DNA of 64,000 bases from Novosphingobium aerophilum. Its GTDB lineage: Bacteria > Pseudomonadota > Alphaproteobacteria > Sphingomonadales > Sphingomonadaceae. The stretch's first letter is position 1, and each line of letters opens with the position of its first letter. The notes beneath the pieces are model-generated. The model saw nothing but the letters and a program-made list of their open reading frames with translations, made no database searches and was not told the origin of the DNA. The DNA lies in contig NZ_JACLAU010000002.1 of NCBI RefSeq assembly GCF_014230305.1, positions 206,056 to 270,055 on the forward strand, in the 5' to 3' direction. The translations under genes were made by a program, and so were the position numbers. This document shows, piece after piece, positions 20,620 through 29,788 of this stretch.

Positions 20620-21001
20620 GCACGGCCCGGCGCTGAGCCGAGGGCTGGCGCAGGGCAGCGGACCTTTTCCGCCAAGATGAGGACGGTCCCGAAGGTGCGC
20701 GTGGGTTACCGGTCCAGGCGGCCACGGGCCAGCCGGATCGCCAGCCGTGATGGGAACGGCCGTTTGCGCCCGGGATCGGACATTCCGATCCTTCCCCGTT
20801 TTGCGAAGCACAACGGGGAAGGGGGACCGCGCTGCCGCAGGCAGCGGGGTGGATGGGGACAGCAACCGGCCCCCTCCGTCAGCCACCTGCGGCGGCTGAC
20901 ACCTCCCCCGTTGCATCCTGCGGATGAAACAGGGGAGGATCGAAGAACGCCAGCTCCCCACCCCAGCCTGCCGCCATCCGCCTGGGCCCTGTCCCCGCAG
21001 G
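20620..21001. other. Gene-free region with long palindromic repeat
   Basis: No reading frame is supported in these 382 bp after cpaF. The central part (20789-20945) is an imperfect long palindrome: CCTTCCCCGTTTTGCG faces GTTGCATCCTGCGGATG and AACAGGGGAGGATCG, with inner hairpins CGCTGCCGCAGGCAGCG and GTCAGCCACCTGCGGCGGCTGAC. It resembles the family C elements at 9169 and 55377 in arrangement (GGGGGACC followed by hairpins) but differs in sequence. A GCCCGGGATCGGACATT leader similar to that before the 55377 copy precedes it. Confidence 0.6.
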
Positions 21002-21214
21002 CTAGCGTCCGCCGAACCAGCCCTGCAGCCCCGCCGCACCGAGCAGCACCGCCGCTAGCAGCGCCCAGAAGAACAGGCCTTCCCACGGCATCAGCCCTAC
21101 ACGATCGAGATCGGCGCGGCGCAGGCGGCGGCGATCGCCCCACCAGGCGAACAGCGCCACGGCCAGCGCGACAAGGGCCGCGGCGAGAGCGGGATGGTCG
21201 GCCAGGAAATCCAT
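21002..21214 (-). CDS. Small membrane protein of unknown function
   Basis: From the ATG at 21214 the product has 70 aa: MDFLADHPALAAALVALAV forms a first membrane helix, GDRRRLRRADLDRVGLMPW a basic loop, and WALLAAVLLGAAGLQGW a second helix. This two-helix layout with a basic central loop and LMPW is one I associate with short conserved sphingomonad membrane proteins, but the role is unknown. It diverges from the EamA transporter gene with 43 bp between. Confidence 0.5.
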   Translation of the reverse strand: MDFLADHPALAAALVALAVALFAWWGDRRRLRRADLDRVGLMPWEGLFFWALLAAVLLGAAGLQGWFGGR

Positions 21215-21257
21215 TCGCGGCCCTTGCCTCAAACCCGCACCGGGCTAAAGCCGCAAT

Positions 21258-22169
21258 GTGGCAACGCAGCAAAAACCGTTCCTGGCCCTGGGTTTGCGCC
21301 TGCTGGCGATGGTCGCGATGTCGTTCATGCTGCTGTTTTCCAAGCTGACGGGCACCTATGGCCTGCCCCTGCCGGAAACTCTGTTCTGGCGGCAGATGCT
21401 CCCAGCGCTGGGGATCCTCGGCTGGCTCGGGCTGCACGGCGAGCTTGGCCGCCTCAAGACACAGCGCTTCTGGGTGCACCTGCGCCGGGCCTTCATCGGC
21501 ACCGCCGGCATGTTCACCACCCTGGGCGTGGTGCGCATCCTCCCGCTCGCCGAGGCGACGATCCTCAGCTTCACCACCCCGATGTTCGCGGTGGTGCTGG
21601 CCGCGGTGTTCCTGCGCGAGGCGGTCGGCCCCTGGCGCTGGGGGGCAGTGCTGCTGGGTCTGGTCGGCGTGCTGGTGATCGTCGGCCCCGATCGCGCGCA
21701 CATGCCGGTGCTGGGCGTCGCGGTGGGCCTGACGGCCGCCTTTTCCGTGGCGCTGGTCTCGATCCAACTGCGCGATCTGGGCCGTACCGAGGAGCCGCTG
21801 ACGGTCGTGTTCTACTTCTCGGCGCTGGGCGCGCTGATGCTGTTGCCTGGCGCGGTCGTCACCGGTGGGGCCCATACGCGTTTCGAATGGATGCTGCTGG
21901 CCGGGATCGGCGCGACCGGGCTGGTCACCCAACTGCTGCTGACCGCCGCGCTGCGCTATGGCAGCGTCGCCAGCGTGATCGTGATGGATTACAGCCAGTT
22001 GATCTGGTCGACGCTGTGGGGCTTCCTGTTCTTCCAGCAGCTCCCCCCGGCGACCAGTTGGCTGGGCGCGCCGCTGATCATCACCGCCGGGCTGGTGATC
22101 GCCTGGCGTGAGCACGTGCTGCATCGCCGCGCGCCGATCGATCCGGCCATCCCGATGAACGCCGACTGA
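21258..22169 (+). CDS. DMT superfamily (EamA) transporter
   Basis: The 303-aa protein has about ten hydrophobic helices arranged as two EamA repeats. The first repeat contains FTTPMFAVVLAAVFLREAVGPWRWGAVLLGLVG in consecutive blocks, the typical EamA loop after helix 4. Members export amino acids, nucleosides or other metabolites; the substrate here is unknown. The start used is GTG at 21258, in frame with the full first helix; an out-of-frame ATG overlaps it at 21256. Confidence 0.85.
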   Translation: MATQQKPFLALGLRLLAMVAMSFMLLFSKLTGTYGLPLPETLFWRQMLPALGILGWLGLHGELGRLKTQRFWVHLRRAFIGTAGMFTTLGVVRILPLAEATILSFTTPMFAVVLAAVFLREAVGPWRWGAVLLGLVGVLVIVGPDRAHMPVLGVAVGLTAAFSVALVSIQLRDLGRTEEPLTVVFYFSALGALMLLPGAVVTGGAHTRFEWMLLAGIGATGLVTQLLLTAALRYGSVASVIVMDYSQLIWSTLWGFLFFQQLPPATSWLGAPLIITAGLVIAWREHVLHRRAPIDPAIPMNAD

Positions 22170-22276
22170 GCCGGGAACAGGGCCGCAGCAGGGGCCCGGG
22201 GCATGGAACCGTGGGCGGCCCGGCCCGTTGCGCTGGCAGTGGCGTGGTCCCCGCGCCTCAGCGAAAGGATTCCGCC

Positions 22277-22411
22277 ATGCTCCGCAAGACCCTGCTCACC
22301 CTCGCCGCCGGGACCATGCTGCTGTCGGTTGCGGCCTGCAACACGGTCAAGGGCGCCGGCAAGGACCTGCAATCGGCCAGCGATTCGACCAAGGACGCGA
22401 TCAACAAGTAA
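22277..22411 (+). CDS. Entericidin A/B family lipoprotein
   Basis: This 44-aa peptide starts MLRKTLLTLAAGTMLLSVAAC, a lipoprotein signal with the lipobox SVAAC, and the mature part NTVKGAGKDLQSASDSTKDAINK is the entericidin motif (CNTxxGxGxDxxxxG). Entericidins are tiny outer-membrane-associated lipoproteins first described as an antidote/toxin pair in enteric bacteria. Only one member is present here. GAAAGGA lies at Shine-Dalgarno distance. Confidence 0.85.
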   Translation: MLRKTLLTLAAGTMLLSVAACNTVKGAGKDLQSASDSTKDAINK

Positions 22412-22442
22412 CCGGCCCCAGGGGTCGCCCGGGGCGCCGCGT

Positions 22443-22940
22443 TCACGCCAGGCCGCGGGCGCGGCGCCACAATTCGATGCGGCTGGCCCAGACCAACCCC
22501 ACCGCGAAACCGAGCGACGCATAGAGCGCCAGCAAGGCTGGCAGGCTGTGCCTCAGGTCTGCCCCGGGGCTGACCCCGGCCTCCCACAACAGCAGGCGCC
22601 GTCCAGCGAGCAGGCCCAGCACCAGCAGGAGAGCCAGCGGGGAATTGCGCACCATGACTTGGCCGGATTCCGGATCGCGCTCCAGCCGCATCAGGCGGGA
22701 GCGCTGCCACCCGGCTACCGCCCCCAGCGCCAGCCCGGTGAGCAGGACCGGCAGCGCCCACTGCGCGGGCGGCAGGGTGAACAGGACCAGCCCGGCCACC
22801 ATCGCCATGACCAGCGGCAGCGCGATCAACAGGGCCGGCCGCAGCACCCGAGGCCGGTTGATCGTCCGCCAGCGCAGGACCAGCACCCCCGCGATCACCG
22901 CGTAGGGGAACAGGACCTGCCAGTCGGCGGACGACGTCAC
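22443..22940 (-). CDS. Multi-span membrane protein, CcdC/DUF1453-like
   Basis: The 165-aa protein has four to five hydrophobic helices and contains RWRTINRPRVLRPALLIALPL and SRLMRLERDPESGQVMVRNSPLALLLVL in separate blocks, resembling CcdC (DUF1453) proteins linked to cytochrome c biogenesis in Bacillus. The function here is not known. I start it at the GTG at 22940, 8 bp after the gcvPB stop, rather than at the ATG at 22994 inside gcvPB. It probably belongs to the gcv transcript. Confidence 0.55.
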   Translation of the reverse strand: MTSSADWQVLFPYAVIAGVLVLRWRTINRPRVLRPALLIALPLVMAMVAGLVLFTLPPAQWALPVLLTGLALGAVAGWQRSRLMRLERDPESGQVMVRNSPLALLLVLGLLAGRRLLLWEAGVSPGADLRHSLPALLALYASLGFAVGLVWASRIELWRRARGLA

Positions 22941-22947
22941 CGCGCTG

Positions 22948-24501
22948 TCACTGCGGCTGGACCAGCACCGGCTTGCGCGCCGCCTGGGTCTCATCGAGAC
23001 GGCGCCGCGGGGCCAGGTGCGGCGCCGACTTCAGCGCCGGATCGGCATTGCGGGCCCGCGCCGCGAGGCTGCGCATCGAGGCGATGAAGCGATCGAGCCC
23101 GGCCTTGCTTTCGGTCTCGGTCGGCTCGACCAGCATGGCGCCGTGGACGACCAGCGGGAAATAGACCGTCATCGGGTGGAAGCCCTCGTCGATCAGTCCC
23201 TTGGCCAGGTCCAGCGTCGAAAAGCCCTCGGCGAAACCCTCGTCGCTGAACAGCGCCTCGTGCATGCACGGCCCCGCCGCTCCGAACGGGGCGTCCAGGA
23301 CGTCCTCGAGACTGCGCAGCACGTAATTGGCGTTGAGCACCGCGTCCTCGGCCACCTGGCGCAGGCCATCGGCGCCGTGGCTGAGGATATAGGTCAGGGC
23401 GCGGGTGAACATGCCCATCTGGCCATGGAACGCGGCCATGCGCCCGAAGCTCTGCGGGTGGTGCTGCGGAGCGTCCTCCTCCTCGACCAGGCGGATGATC
23501 CCGTCGGGGCCGCGCATGGCGAAGGGCAGCGGGGCAAAGGGGGCCAGCGCGGCCGACAGCACCACCGGCCCGGAACCCGGCCCGCCGCCGCCGTGCGGGG
23601 TGGAGAAGGTCTTGTGCAGGTTGATGTGCATGGCGTCCACGCCAAGGTCACCCGGACGGACCTTGCCGACGATCGCGTTGAAGTTGGCGCCGTCGCAATA
23701 GACCAGCCCGCCCGCGGCGTGGACCGCGTCCGAGATCGCCTTCATGTCGCGCTCGAACAGGCCGCAGGTGTTGGGGTTGGTGATCATCACCGCCGCCACG
23801 TCGGGCCCGAGCCGCGCGGTCAGCGCCGCCAGATCGACCCGGCCGTCCGCCGTCGCCGGGATGTTCTCGACCCGGTAGCCGGCGAAGGCCGCCGTCGCCG
23901 GGTTGGTCCCGTGGGCACTCTCCGGCACCAGCACCACCTCGCGCGCGTCGCCGCGCGCCTCCAGTGCGGCACGGATGCAGAGCAGGCCGCACAGCTCGCC
24001 ATGGGCGCCGGCCTTGGGCGTCATTGCCACGGCGGCCATCCCGGTCAGCGTGACCAGCCAGTCGGCCAGTTCCGAGATCACCCCGATCGCGCCGCGCACC
24101 GTGTGCTGCGGCTGCAGCGGGTGGATATCGGCGAAGCCGGGCAGCCGGGCGACCTTCTCGTTGAGGCGCGGGTTGTGCTTCATCGTGCACGAACCGAGCG
24201 GAAACGGCCCGAGATCGATCGCATAGTTCTGCCGCGACAGCCGGGTGTAGTGCCGCACGGTCTCCGGCTCGGTCAGCCCGGGCAGGGCCGGCGGCTCGGC
24301 GCGGAGGAACCGGGCAAGTCCGGGCGCGATCTCGCCGCGCGGCTCGTCCAGATCGACCCCGCAGGTGCCGGGACGGCCCAGTTCGAAGATCAGCGGCTCT
24401 TCCAGGGTCAGCCCGCGGTCACCGCTGACGGTCAGGATTGCGGGGGCCTCGCCGCCCTCGCCCATGGCGGGACGCCAGCCGGATGCGTTGGGAGCGTTCA
24501 T
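22948..24501 (-). CDS. gcvPB: Glycine dehydrogenase (decarboxylating) subunit 2
   Basis: The 517-aa protein is the C-terminal half of the split P-protein. The PLP lysine is about residue 297 in [17 protein letters not shown], and [15 protein letters not shown] and [24 protein letters not shown] are family blocks. With GcvPA it decarboxylates glycine and passes the aminomethyl group to lipoyl-GcvH. The start ATG overlaps the gcvPA stop (ATGA, 24498-24501), so it is translationally coupled, matching the need for equal amounts. Confidence 0.96.
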   Translation of the reverse strand: MNAPNASGWRPAMGEGGEAPAILTVSGDRGLTLEEPLIFELGRPGTCGVDLDEPRGEIAPGLARFLRAEPPALPGLTEPETVRHYTRLSRQNYAIDLGPFPLGSCTMKHNPRLNEKVARLPGFADIHPLQPQHTVRGAIGVISELADWLVTLTGMAAVAMTPKAGAHGELCGLLCIRAALEARGDAREVVLVPESAHGTNPATAAFAGYRVENIPATADGRVDLAALTARLGPDVAAVMITNPNTCGLFERDMKAISDAVHAAGGLVYCDGANFNAIVGKVRPGDLGVDAMHINLHKTFSTPHGGGGPGSGPVVLSAALAPFAPLPFAMRGPDGIIRLVEEEDAPQHHPQSFGRMAAFHGQMGMFTRALTYILSHGADGLRQVAEDAVLNANYVLRSLEDVLDAPFGAAGPCMHEALFSDEGFAEGFSTLDLAKGLIDEGFHPMTVYFPLVVHGAMLVEPTETESKAGLDRFIASMRSLAARARNADPALKSAPHLAPRRRLDETQAARKPVLVQPQ

Positions 24502-25880
24502 GTCGGGCTTCCTTCATGGGCGTTGGCGAGGACCTCGCCGAGGATCGCGGCAAGGGCGTGGATGTCCTGATCGGTCGTGGTCTCGGTGGCGGTCACCAGC
24601 AGGGCATGGCCCAGCTCCGGCCGGTCGGGATAGAGCCGGCCCAGCGAAACGCCGCCCAGCACGCCATAATCCGCCAGTTCGCGCACCACTTCGCGCGCGT
24701 CGCGCCGCAGCAGCACGGTGAACTCGTTGACGAAGGCGCTGTTCAGCACCTCCACCCCGCCGACCGCCGACAGGGCCTCGGCAGTCTGCCGGGCGCGGTC
24801 GTGATTGACCCGCGCCAGCCTGGCCAGCCCCTCGCCGCCCAGCAGGGTCATGTGGATCGAAAAGGCCAGGGCGCAGAGCCCGGCATTGGTGCAGATGTTG
24901 CTGGTCGCCTTCTCGCGCCGGATGTGCTGTTCGCGGGTCGAGAGCGTCAGCACGAAGCCGCGCCGCCCATCGGCATCGACGGTCTGGCCGCAGAGCCGCC
25001 CGGGCATCTGCCGGACAAACTTTTCGCGGCACCCGAACAGGCCGAGGTAGGGACCGCCGAACTGCAGCCCGACGCTCAGCGACTGGCCTTCGCCCACCAC
25101 GATGTCGGCGCCCAGCTTGCCGGGCGCCTCGATCAGGCCAAGCGCGACCGGCTCGGTCACCACCGCGATCAGCAGCGCGCCGTGGGCCTGGGCCGCGGCG
25201 GCGATGGCCGGAAGATCGGGGATGCGCCCGAGGATGTCGGGATACTGCACGACCACGCACGAGGTCTCGCCATCGATCGCCGCGATCAGCGCGCCATGGT
25301 CGGGCTCGGCGGTGAGCACGGGCACCTGCCGCTCGATCTGGTCGCCGGTGAACTTCGCCATGGTCTCGATCGTGGCGCCATAGTGCGGGTGCAGGCCGCC
25401 GCAGAGCACCACCTTCCTGCGCCGGGTGATCCGCCCGGCCATGGCCACGGCTTCCCAGCACGCGGTCGAGCCATCGTACATCGAGGCGTTGGCGACCTCG
25501 GTGCCGAACAGCCGGGCCACCTGGGTCTGGAACTCGAACAGGACCTGCAACGTGCCCTGCGCGATTTCCGGCTGGTAGGGCGTGTAGGCGGTCAGGAACT
25601 CGCCGCGCTGGATCAGGTGATCGACCGAGGCGGGGATATGGTGGCGATAGGCCCCTGCCCCCAGGAAGAACGGCGCGGTGCCGGCCGACAGGTTCTGGGC
25701 CGCGAGGGCGCTCATGTGCCGCTCGACCGCCATCTCGCTGGCGTGGTTGGGCAGGCCGGGGACCGGTCCGGGCAGGCGCGCCTCGGCGGGCACGTCGGCG
25801 AACAGGTCATCGATCGTCGCGGCGCCGATCACGGTCAGCATCTCGGACCGTTCGGCGGGGGTCAGGGGAAGGTATCTCAT
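24498..25880 (-). CDS. gcvPA: Glycine dehydrogenase (decarboxylating) subunit 1
   Basis: The 460-aa product is the N-terminal half of the split glycine decarboxylase. It opens [15 protein letters not shown] and has [48 protein letters not shown] and [17 protein letters not shown], all standard for GcvPA. It is inactive without GcvPB. It is separated from gcvH upstream by a REP-like repeat, which may loosen coupling between the H and P genes. Confidence 0.96.
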   Translation of the reverse strand: MRYLPLTPAERSEMLTVIGAATIDDLFADVPAEARLPGPVPGLPNHASEMAVERHMSALAAQNLSAGTAPFFLGAGAYRHHIPASVDHLIQRGEFLTAYTPYQPEIAQGTLQVLFEFQTQVARLFGTEVANASMYDGSTACWEAVAMAGRITRRRKVVLCGGLHPHYGATIETMAKFTGDQIERQVPVLTAEPDHGALIAAIDGETSCVVVQYPDILGRIPDLPAIAAAAQAHGALLIAVVTEPVALGLIEAPGKLGADIVVGEGQSLSVGLQFGGPYLGLFGCREKFVRQMPGRLCGQTVDADGRRGFVLTLSTREQHIRREKATSNICTNAGLCALAFSIHMTLLGGEGLARLARVNHDRARQTAEALSAVGGVEVLNSAFVNEFTVLLRRDAREVVRELADYGVLGGVSLGRLYPDRPELGHALLVTATETTTDQDIHALAAILGEVLANAHEGSPT

Positions 25881-25920
25881 AGCGATGTCCCATCAATCGG
25901 TTCTGCCGAACCGAACCAAC

Positions 25921-26001
25921 CCCGCTCAGCCTGAGCTTGTCGAAGGCCACACGTCGGGCTGGCCTGGCGCGCGTGCTTCGACAGGCTCAGCACGAGCGGG
26001 G
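25921..26001. repeat. REP-like imperfect inverted repeat (family A, copy 2)
   Basis: The same arms as at 3278-3353 occur here in the opposite order: CCCGCTCAGCCTGAGCTTGTCGAAGG first, with its key GAGCTTGTCGAAGG at about 25933-25946, then GCTTCGACAGGCTCAGCACGAGC (25975 onward). The two arms can pair imperfectly. It lies between gcvH and gcvPA within the gcv operon. Confidence 0.8.
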
Positions 26002-26025
26002 GTATGGTGAGCAACTGCGCGGCCA

Positions 26026-26397
26026 TTACAGCCCCGCGACGTAAGCCTCGTAGGCGGCGCGATCCATCAGCCCGTCCAGCTCGGACGGGTTGGACAGGGT
26101 CAGGCGGAACAGCCAGCCCCCGGTCTCGGCCTCGCCGTTGACCAGTTCGGGGGCGTCACCCAGGGCCTCGTTGACCTCGGTCACGGTCCCGCTGACCGGG
26201 GCATAGACGTCCGAGGCCGCCTTGACGCTATCGACCACGCAGGGGGCATCCCCCTTGCCGATGGTCGCGCCGGGGCTGGGCAGGTCGACATAGGTGATGT
26301 CGCCAAGCTGGCTCTGGGCATAGTCGGTGATGCCGACCGTGCCGGTGTCTCCGTCAACGGCGATCCACTCGTGGTCCTTGGTGTAATAGGTGGGCAC
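26026..26397 (-). CDS. gcvH: Glycine cleavage system H protein
   Basis: The 123-aa lipoyl carrier has the lipoylation site Lys59 in VDSVKAASD, with the fold-defining GITDYAQSQLGDITYVDLP before it. It shuttles the aminomethyl and reducing equivalents between the P, T and L proteins. The start is GTG, with TGAGGAG as Shine-Dalgarno overlapping the gcvT stop 11 bp upstream. The length is normal. Confidence 0.96.
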   Translation of the reverse strand: MPTYYTKDHEWIAVDGDTGTVGITDYAQSQLGDITYVDLPSPGATIGKGDAPCVVDSVKAASDVYAPVSGTVTEVNEALGDAPELVNGEAETGGWLFRLTLSNPSELDGLMDRAAYEAYVAGL

Positions 26398-26408
26398 GGA
26401 TCAGCTCC

Positions 26409-27551
26409 TCAGCGATGATAACGATGGGGGACGAACGGCAGCGGCACCACCCGGGCGGGCAGGCGCTTGCCGCGCATGTCGATGGTCAGGTCGGTGCCTT
26501 CGGCGGCATGGGCGGCATCGACGTAGGCCATGGCGATGGGGTGATTGAGGCTGGGCGAGAAGCCGCCCGAGGTCACCGTGCCGATGACAGCATCACCGGC
26601 CAGCACGCTGGCCCCTTCCCGCGCCGCCATGCGGCCTTCGAGGGTCAGCCCCACCCGGCGGCGGGCCGGACCGGCGGCCAAGGCCGCGAGCACCCGATCG
26701 GCCCCGGGGAACCCACCCTCGGCCTTGCGCCGCTTGTTGATGGCGAAGGTCAGCCCGGCCTCGACCGGATCGGTCTCGGGGCTGAGATCGTGCCCATAGA
26801 GGGGCAGCCCCGCCTCGAGCCGCAGGCTGTCGCGCGCGCCGAGGCCAATCGGCTTCACCTCGGGCTGGGCGCAGAGCGCATCGCAGACCGCCGCGGCGGC
26901 ATCGGCGGGGATCGAAATCTCGAACCCGTCCTCCCCGGTGTAGCCCGAGCGGCTGATCCAGGCGTCGACGCCGGCCAGCTTGAAGGTGCTGCCCTTCATG
27001 AAGGTCAGGGCCTCCAGCGCGGTCTCACCCGTGGTCAGGCGGGCCAGCGCGGTGACCGCCTCGGGGCCCTGCAGCGCGATCAGGGCGCTGTCAGCCAGGT
27101 GGTTGATCGTCACCTCGTCGGGCAGATGCTCGCGCAGGTGGGCGATGTCGTCCCACTTGGTCGCCCCGTTGACCACCAGGTAAAGGCCGGTCTCCCAGCG
27201 CGTGACCATCAGATCGTCCAGCACGCCGCCGTTTGCGTCCAGCAGCAGCGAATAGCGCGGGGCATAGGGCTTCAGCGTGGCAAGATCGATCGGCAGCACC
27301 GCCTCGAGCGCGGCCTCGACGCCCTCTCCGCTGATGTAGAGCTGGCCCATATGGCTGACATCGAACAGCCCCGCATGCTCGCGCGTCCACAGGTGCTCGG
27401 CGATGATGCCTTCGTACTGGACCGGCATCCAGTACCCCGCAAAGGGCACCATGCGAGCCGAACGGGCGCGATGCCACGCATCCAGCGGCAGGGTCTCGGG
27501 CTCCAGCGGAGCCTCATCGGCAGAATCGATCGAATCGCTCTCAGCGCTCAC
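26409..27551 (-). CDS. gcvT: Aminomethyltransferase (glycine cleavage T protein)
   Basis: The 380-aa enzyme moves the methylene group from lipoyl-GcvH to tetrahydrofolate. Blocks visible are MVPFAGYWMPVQYEGI, LFDVSHMGQ, RSGYTGEDGFEI, GLGARDSLRLEAGLPLYGHD and the C-terminal SPSLNHPIAMAYVD. The reading frame stays open up to a GTG at 27602, but that codon lies inside the second aptamer of the glycine riboswitch. The GTG at 27551, with GGAG at good spacing, is more likely. An N-terminal stretch of about 30 acidic residues precedes the domain. Confidence 0.93.
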   Translation of the reverse strand: MSAESDSIDSADEAPLEPETLPLDAWHRARSARMVPFAGYWMPVQYEGIIAEHLWTREHAGLFDVSHMGQLYISGEGVEAALEAVLPIDLATLKPYAPRYSLLLDANGGVLDDLMVTRWETGLYLVVNGATKWDDIAHLREHLPDEVTINHLADSALIALQGPEAVTALARLTTGETALEALTFMKGSTFKLAGVDAWISRSGYTGEDGFEISIPADAAAAVCDALCAQPEVKPIGLGARDSLRLEAGLPLYGHDLSPETDPVEAGLTFAINKRRKAEGGFPGADRVLAALAAGPARRRVGLTLEGRMAAREGASVLAGDAVIGTVTSGGFSPSLNHPIAMAYVDAAHAAEGTDLTIDMRGKRLPARVVPLPFVPHRYHR

Positions 27552-27594
27552 AGGGCACAGCTCCGCACAGGTTGGCACACGTTTCCGTGCCCCC

Positions 27595-27828
27595 TCTGTC
27601 ACGGAAGCCTGAGAGCTTTCCCCCGTCGGCGCCGAGCGAAACGACGCGAAACCGGGTTACCCCTTCGGCGGCACCACCCGAAGGCGGGGCACTTTCCAGA
27701 GCGACGCTATCGACCCATCGCGGTCCTGAAGCCTGAGAGATTCCGGGGCGGTTGCTCCTTCGGCGCCCAGCGAACCCACAGACCCCGAATGAAAGGGCAG
27801 CGATTCGCGTGGGACTCTCCCGCGCGGT
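27595..27828 (-). ncRNA. Tandem glycine riboswitch controlling gcvT-gcvH-gcvPA-gcvPB
   Basis: On the minus strand two glycine aptamers follow each other. The first (about 27828 to 27719) has GCGGGAGAGTCCC, GCCGAAGGAGCAACCGC and AATCTCTCAGGCTTCAGGACCGCG in order. The second (about 27703 to 27595) has CTCTGGAAAGTGCC, GCCGAAGGGGTAA and GCTCTCAGGCTTCCGTGACAG. These are the GGAGAGU / GCCGAAGGxGxAA / CUCUCAGG core elements of the family, in the usual cooperative pair. It normally turns gcv expression on when glycine binds. The gcvT start lies about 45 nt downstream of the second aptamer, consistent with translational or anti-terminator control. Confidence 0.93.
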
Positions 27829-27885
27829 CAGCGTCAGGCCCCGGTTGGACGCGCGGCGAGCCGAAGTCAACCGCCCGAAAGACGC

Positions 27886-28599
27886 TTAGTCCACAGCCTC
27901 TCCGGCACCCAGCGATCGCTCGAAGGCGTGGCGGCGCAGCACCCGGAGCATGCCGTCATGGTCATGGACGAACCGCCCCCGGGCCTTCTGGTGGGCCAGG
28001 GCCAGGATCACCTCGGCCAGGGTGGAACCGTGGATCGGCCGGAACCGGCGCGCGCCGCCATGCAGCAGCAGCGGGCCAAGGAAGGCCAGCGCACGCCCTA
28101 CGGCCTCGGCCGGCCGTCGCTCCGCCCGGGGGCCGAGCAGCAGGCTGGGCTGCAGGATGTCAAGGCGCGCCTGGCCGGTCCGGGCCAGCGCCGCTTCGGT
28201 CTCGCCCTTGACCCGCAGGTAGAAGTTGCGCGCGTGGGGGTCGGCCCCGATCGAACTGACCACGATGAACTGCCGGGCCCCCGCCTCCACCGCCCAGCCG
28301 GCGCAGGCCAGAACCAGATCCTGATCGACCGCGCGGAAAGCGGCCTCATCGCCGCCAGCCTTCGCGCGGGTTGTGCCCAGGGCGCAGACCACCACGTCGG
28401 GTCGCGCGGCGGCGATCGCATCGGCCCAGTGCTCCGGCTCGGCCAGCAGGACCTCCATCGTCGCGCCCCGCGGCAGCGGCAGCTCACGGCGGGCGACAGC
28501 GACCAGCCGGATGTCGGTCCGGCCGACGCAGGCCGCGATCAGCGCGGTGCCGACCAGCCCGCTCGCACCGACCAGGCAGATGCGGGTCGGCCTAGACAT
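27886..28599 (-). CDS. NAD(P)-binding atypical SDR (NmrA/HTATIP2-like) protein
   Basis: The 237-aa Rossmann protein starts RICLVGASGLVGTALI with the GxxGxxG dinucleotide motif. ARQFIVVSSIGAD and a following YLRVKGETEAAL (YxxxK-type) segment place it with HTATIP2/NmrA-like atypical short-chain dehydrogenases. Substrate and reaction are unknown. The ATG at 28599 overlaps the dgt stop by 8 bp, showing translational coupling; earlier in-frame ATGs lie within dgt. It converges on nothing and ends near the riboswitch leader. Confidence 0.8.
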   Translation of the reverse strand: MSRPTRICLVGASGLVGTALIAACVGRTDIRLVAVARRELPLPRGATMEVLLAEPEHWADAIAAARPDVVVCALGTTRAKAGGDEAAFRAVDQDLVLACAGWAVEAGARQFIVVSSIGADPHARNFYLRVKGETEAALARTGQARLDILQPSLLLGPRAERRPAEAVGRALAFLGPLLLHGGARRFRPIHGSTLAEVILALAHQKARGRFVHDHDGMLRVLRRHAFERSLGAGEAVD

Positions 28600-29788
28600 T
28601 GCGCAGCCCTTCCGGCGCATGACCGGTGATCCGCGCATAGGCCGTGGCGGCGAAGCGGTCGGTCATGCCCGCGATATAGTCGACGATGTGGCGGGTGCGG
28701 TCGGGCTCGGCCTCGTCCAGGCGCCCCGCCCAGCCCTCACCCATCAGCGCCGGATCGGCCTGGTAAGCGCGGAGCAGCACGGTCATCACCTCGCGCGCGC
28801 GCTCGGCAGCGGCGGTCTGTTCGGGGTGGTAATAGAGCCGCTGGTACATGAAGGCCTTGAGCACCCGCTCATGCTCGGCCAGCTCCGGCGAGAAGGCGGC
28901 GGTCGCCCGGCCGGCGGCGCGAACCTCGTCGGCACTGGCAAGACCGGCGACCCGGGTGCGGGTCGCCTCGATCAGGTCATTCACCATCCACCCGATCTGC
29001 CCGCGGACCAGCTCGCGCAGTTGGCGATCGCGCGGCGCATGCGGGAACCGCCGTTCGACCGCACGCCATTGATCCGCCACGAAGTCGAGCGTCAGCAGAT
29101 CATCGAGCGCCAGGAACCCGGCGCGCAGACCGTCGTCGATATCGTGGTTGTCGTAGGCGATGTCGTCCGCCAGCGAGGCCACCTGCGCCTCCAGCCCCGG
29201 CCACTGCCCCAGCTCGAGCGGCCAGGCGGCGTCCAGCTCGGCCAGGGCCCAGTTCGGCCTGGTCACCGGGCCGTTGTGCTTGGCCAGGCCTTCCAGCAGC
29301 TCCCAGGTCAGGTTGAGCCCGTCGAACTCGCAATAGGGGCTTTCCAGCCGCATCAGGGTGCGCAGGCAATGGGCATTGTGGTCCCACCCGCCGTGCGGCG
29401 CCAGCGCCGCATCGAGCGCCTCCTCGCCGGCATGGCCGAACGGCGGATGGCCGATGTCATGGGCCAGGCACAGCGCTTCGGTCAGGTCCTCGTCCAGGCC
29501 CAGCGCGCGGGCGATCACCCGGCCGATCTGCGCCACTTCCAGGCTGTGGGTCAGGCGCACCCGGTAATGATCGCCGTCCGGGGCGATGAACACCTGGGTC
29601 TTGTGGCGCAGCCGGCGGAACGCGATCGAATGGATGATCCGGTCACGGTCGCGCTGATAGGGCCCGCGCGGCCCCCGGGTGACCGTGTCATCAGCCGCGA
29701 ACTCGCGCCCCCGGCTCCGGGCCGGGTCGGCCGCATAGGGTGCGCGCGAACCGTTCACCCCGGCGTCCGTCAATCGCCGAGGATCCAT
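28592..29788 (-). CDS. dgt: Deoxyguanosinetriphosphate triphosphohydrolase-like protein
   Basis: The 398-aa HD-domain protein has the metal-binding set RLTHSLEVAQIGR, LAHDIGHPPFGHAGE and SLADDIAYDNHDIDDGL, and the DRDRIIHSIAFRRL N-terminal motif of the Dgt family. It hydrolyses dNTPs to deoxynucleosides and triphosphate, helping balance nucleotide pools. It is the type 2 (shorter) form. Its start overlaps the end of the racemase-like gene by 19 bp, so racemase-like, dgt and SDR genes form one transcript. Confidence 0.93.
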   Translation of the reverse strand: MDPRRLTDAGVNGSRAPYAADPARSRGREFAADDTVTRGPRGPYQRDRDRIIHSIAFRRLRHKTQVFIAPDGDHYRVRLTHSLEVAQIGRVIARALGLDEDLTEALCLAHDIGHPPFGHAGEEALDAALAPHGGWDHNAHCLRTLMRLESPYCEFDGLNLTWELLEGLAKHNGPVTRPNWALAELDAAWPLELGQWPGLEAQVASLADDIAYDNHDIDDGLRAGFLALDDLLTLDFVADQWRAVERRFPHAPRDRQLRELVRGQIGWMVNDLIEATRTRVAGLASADEVRAAGRATAAFSPELAEHERVLKAFMYQRLYYHPEQTAAAERAREVMTVLLRAYQADPALMGEGWAGRLDEAEPDRTRHIVDYIAGMTDRFAATAYARITGHAPEGLRNV

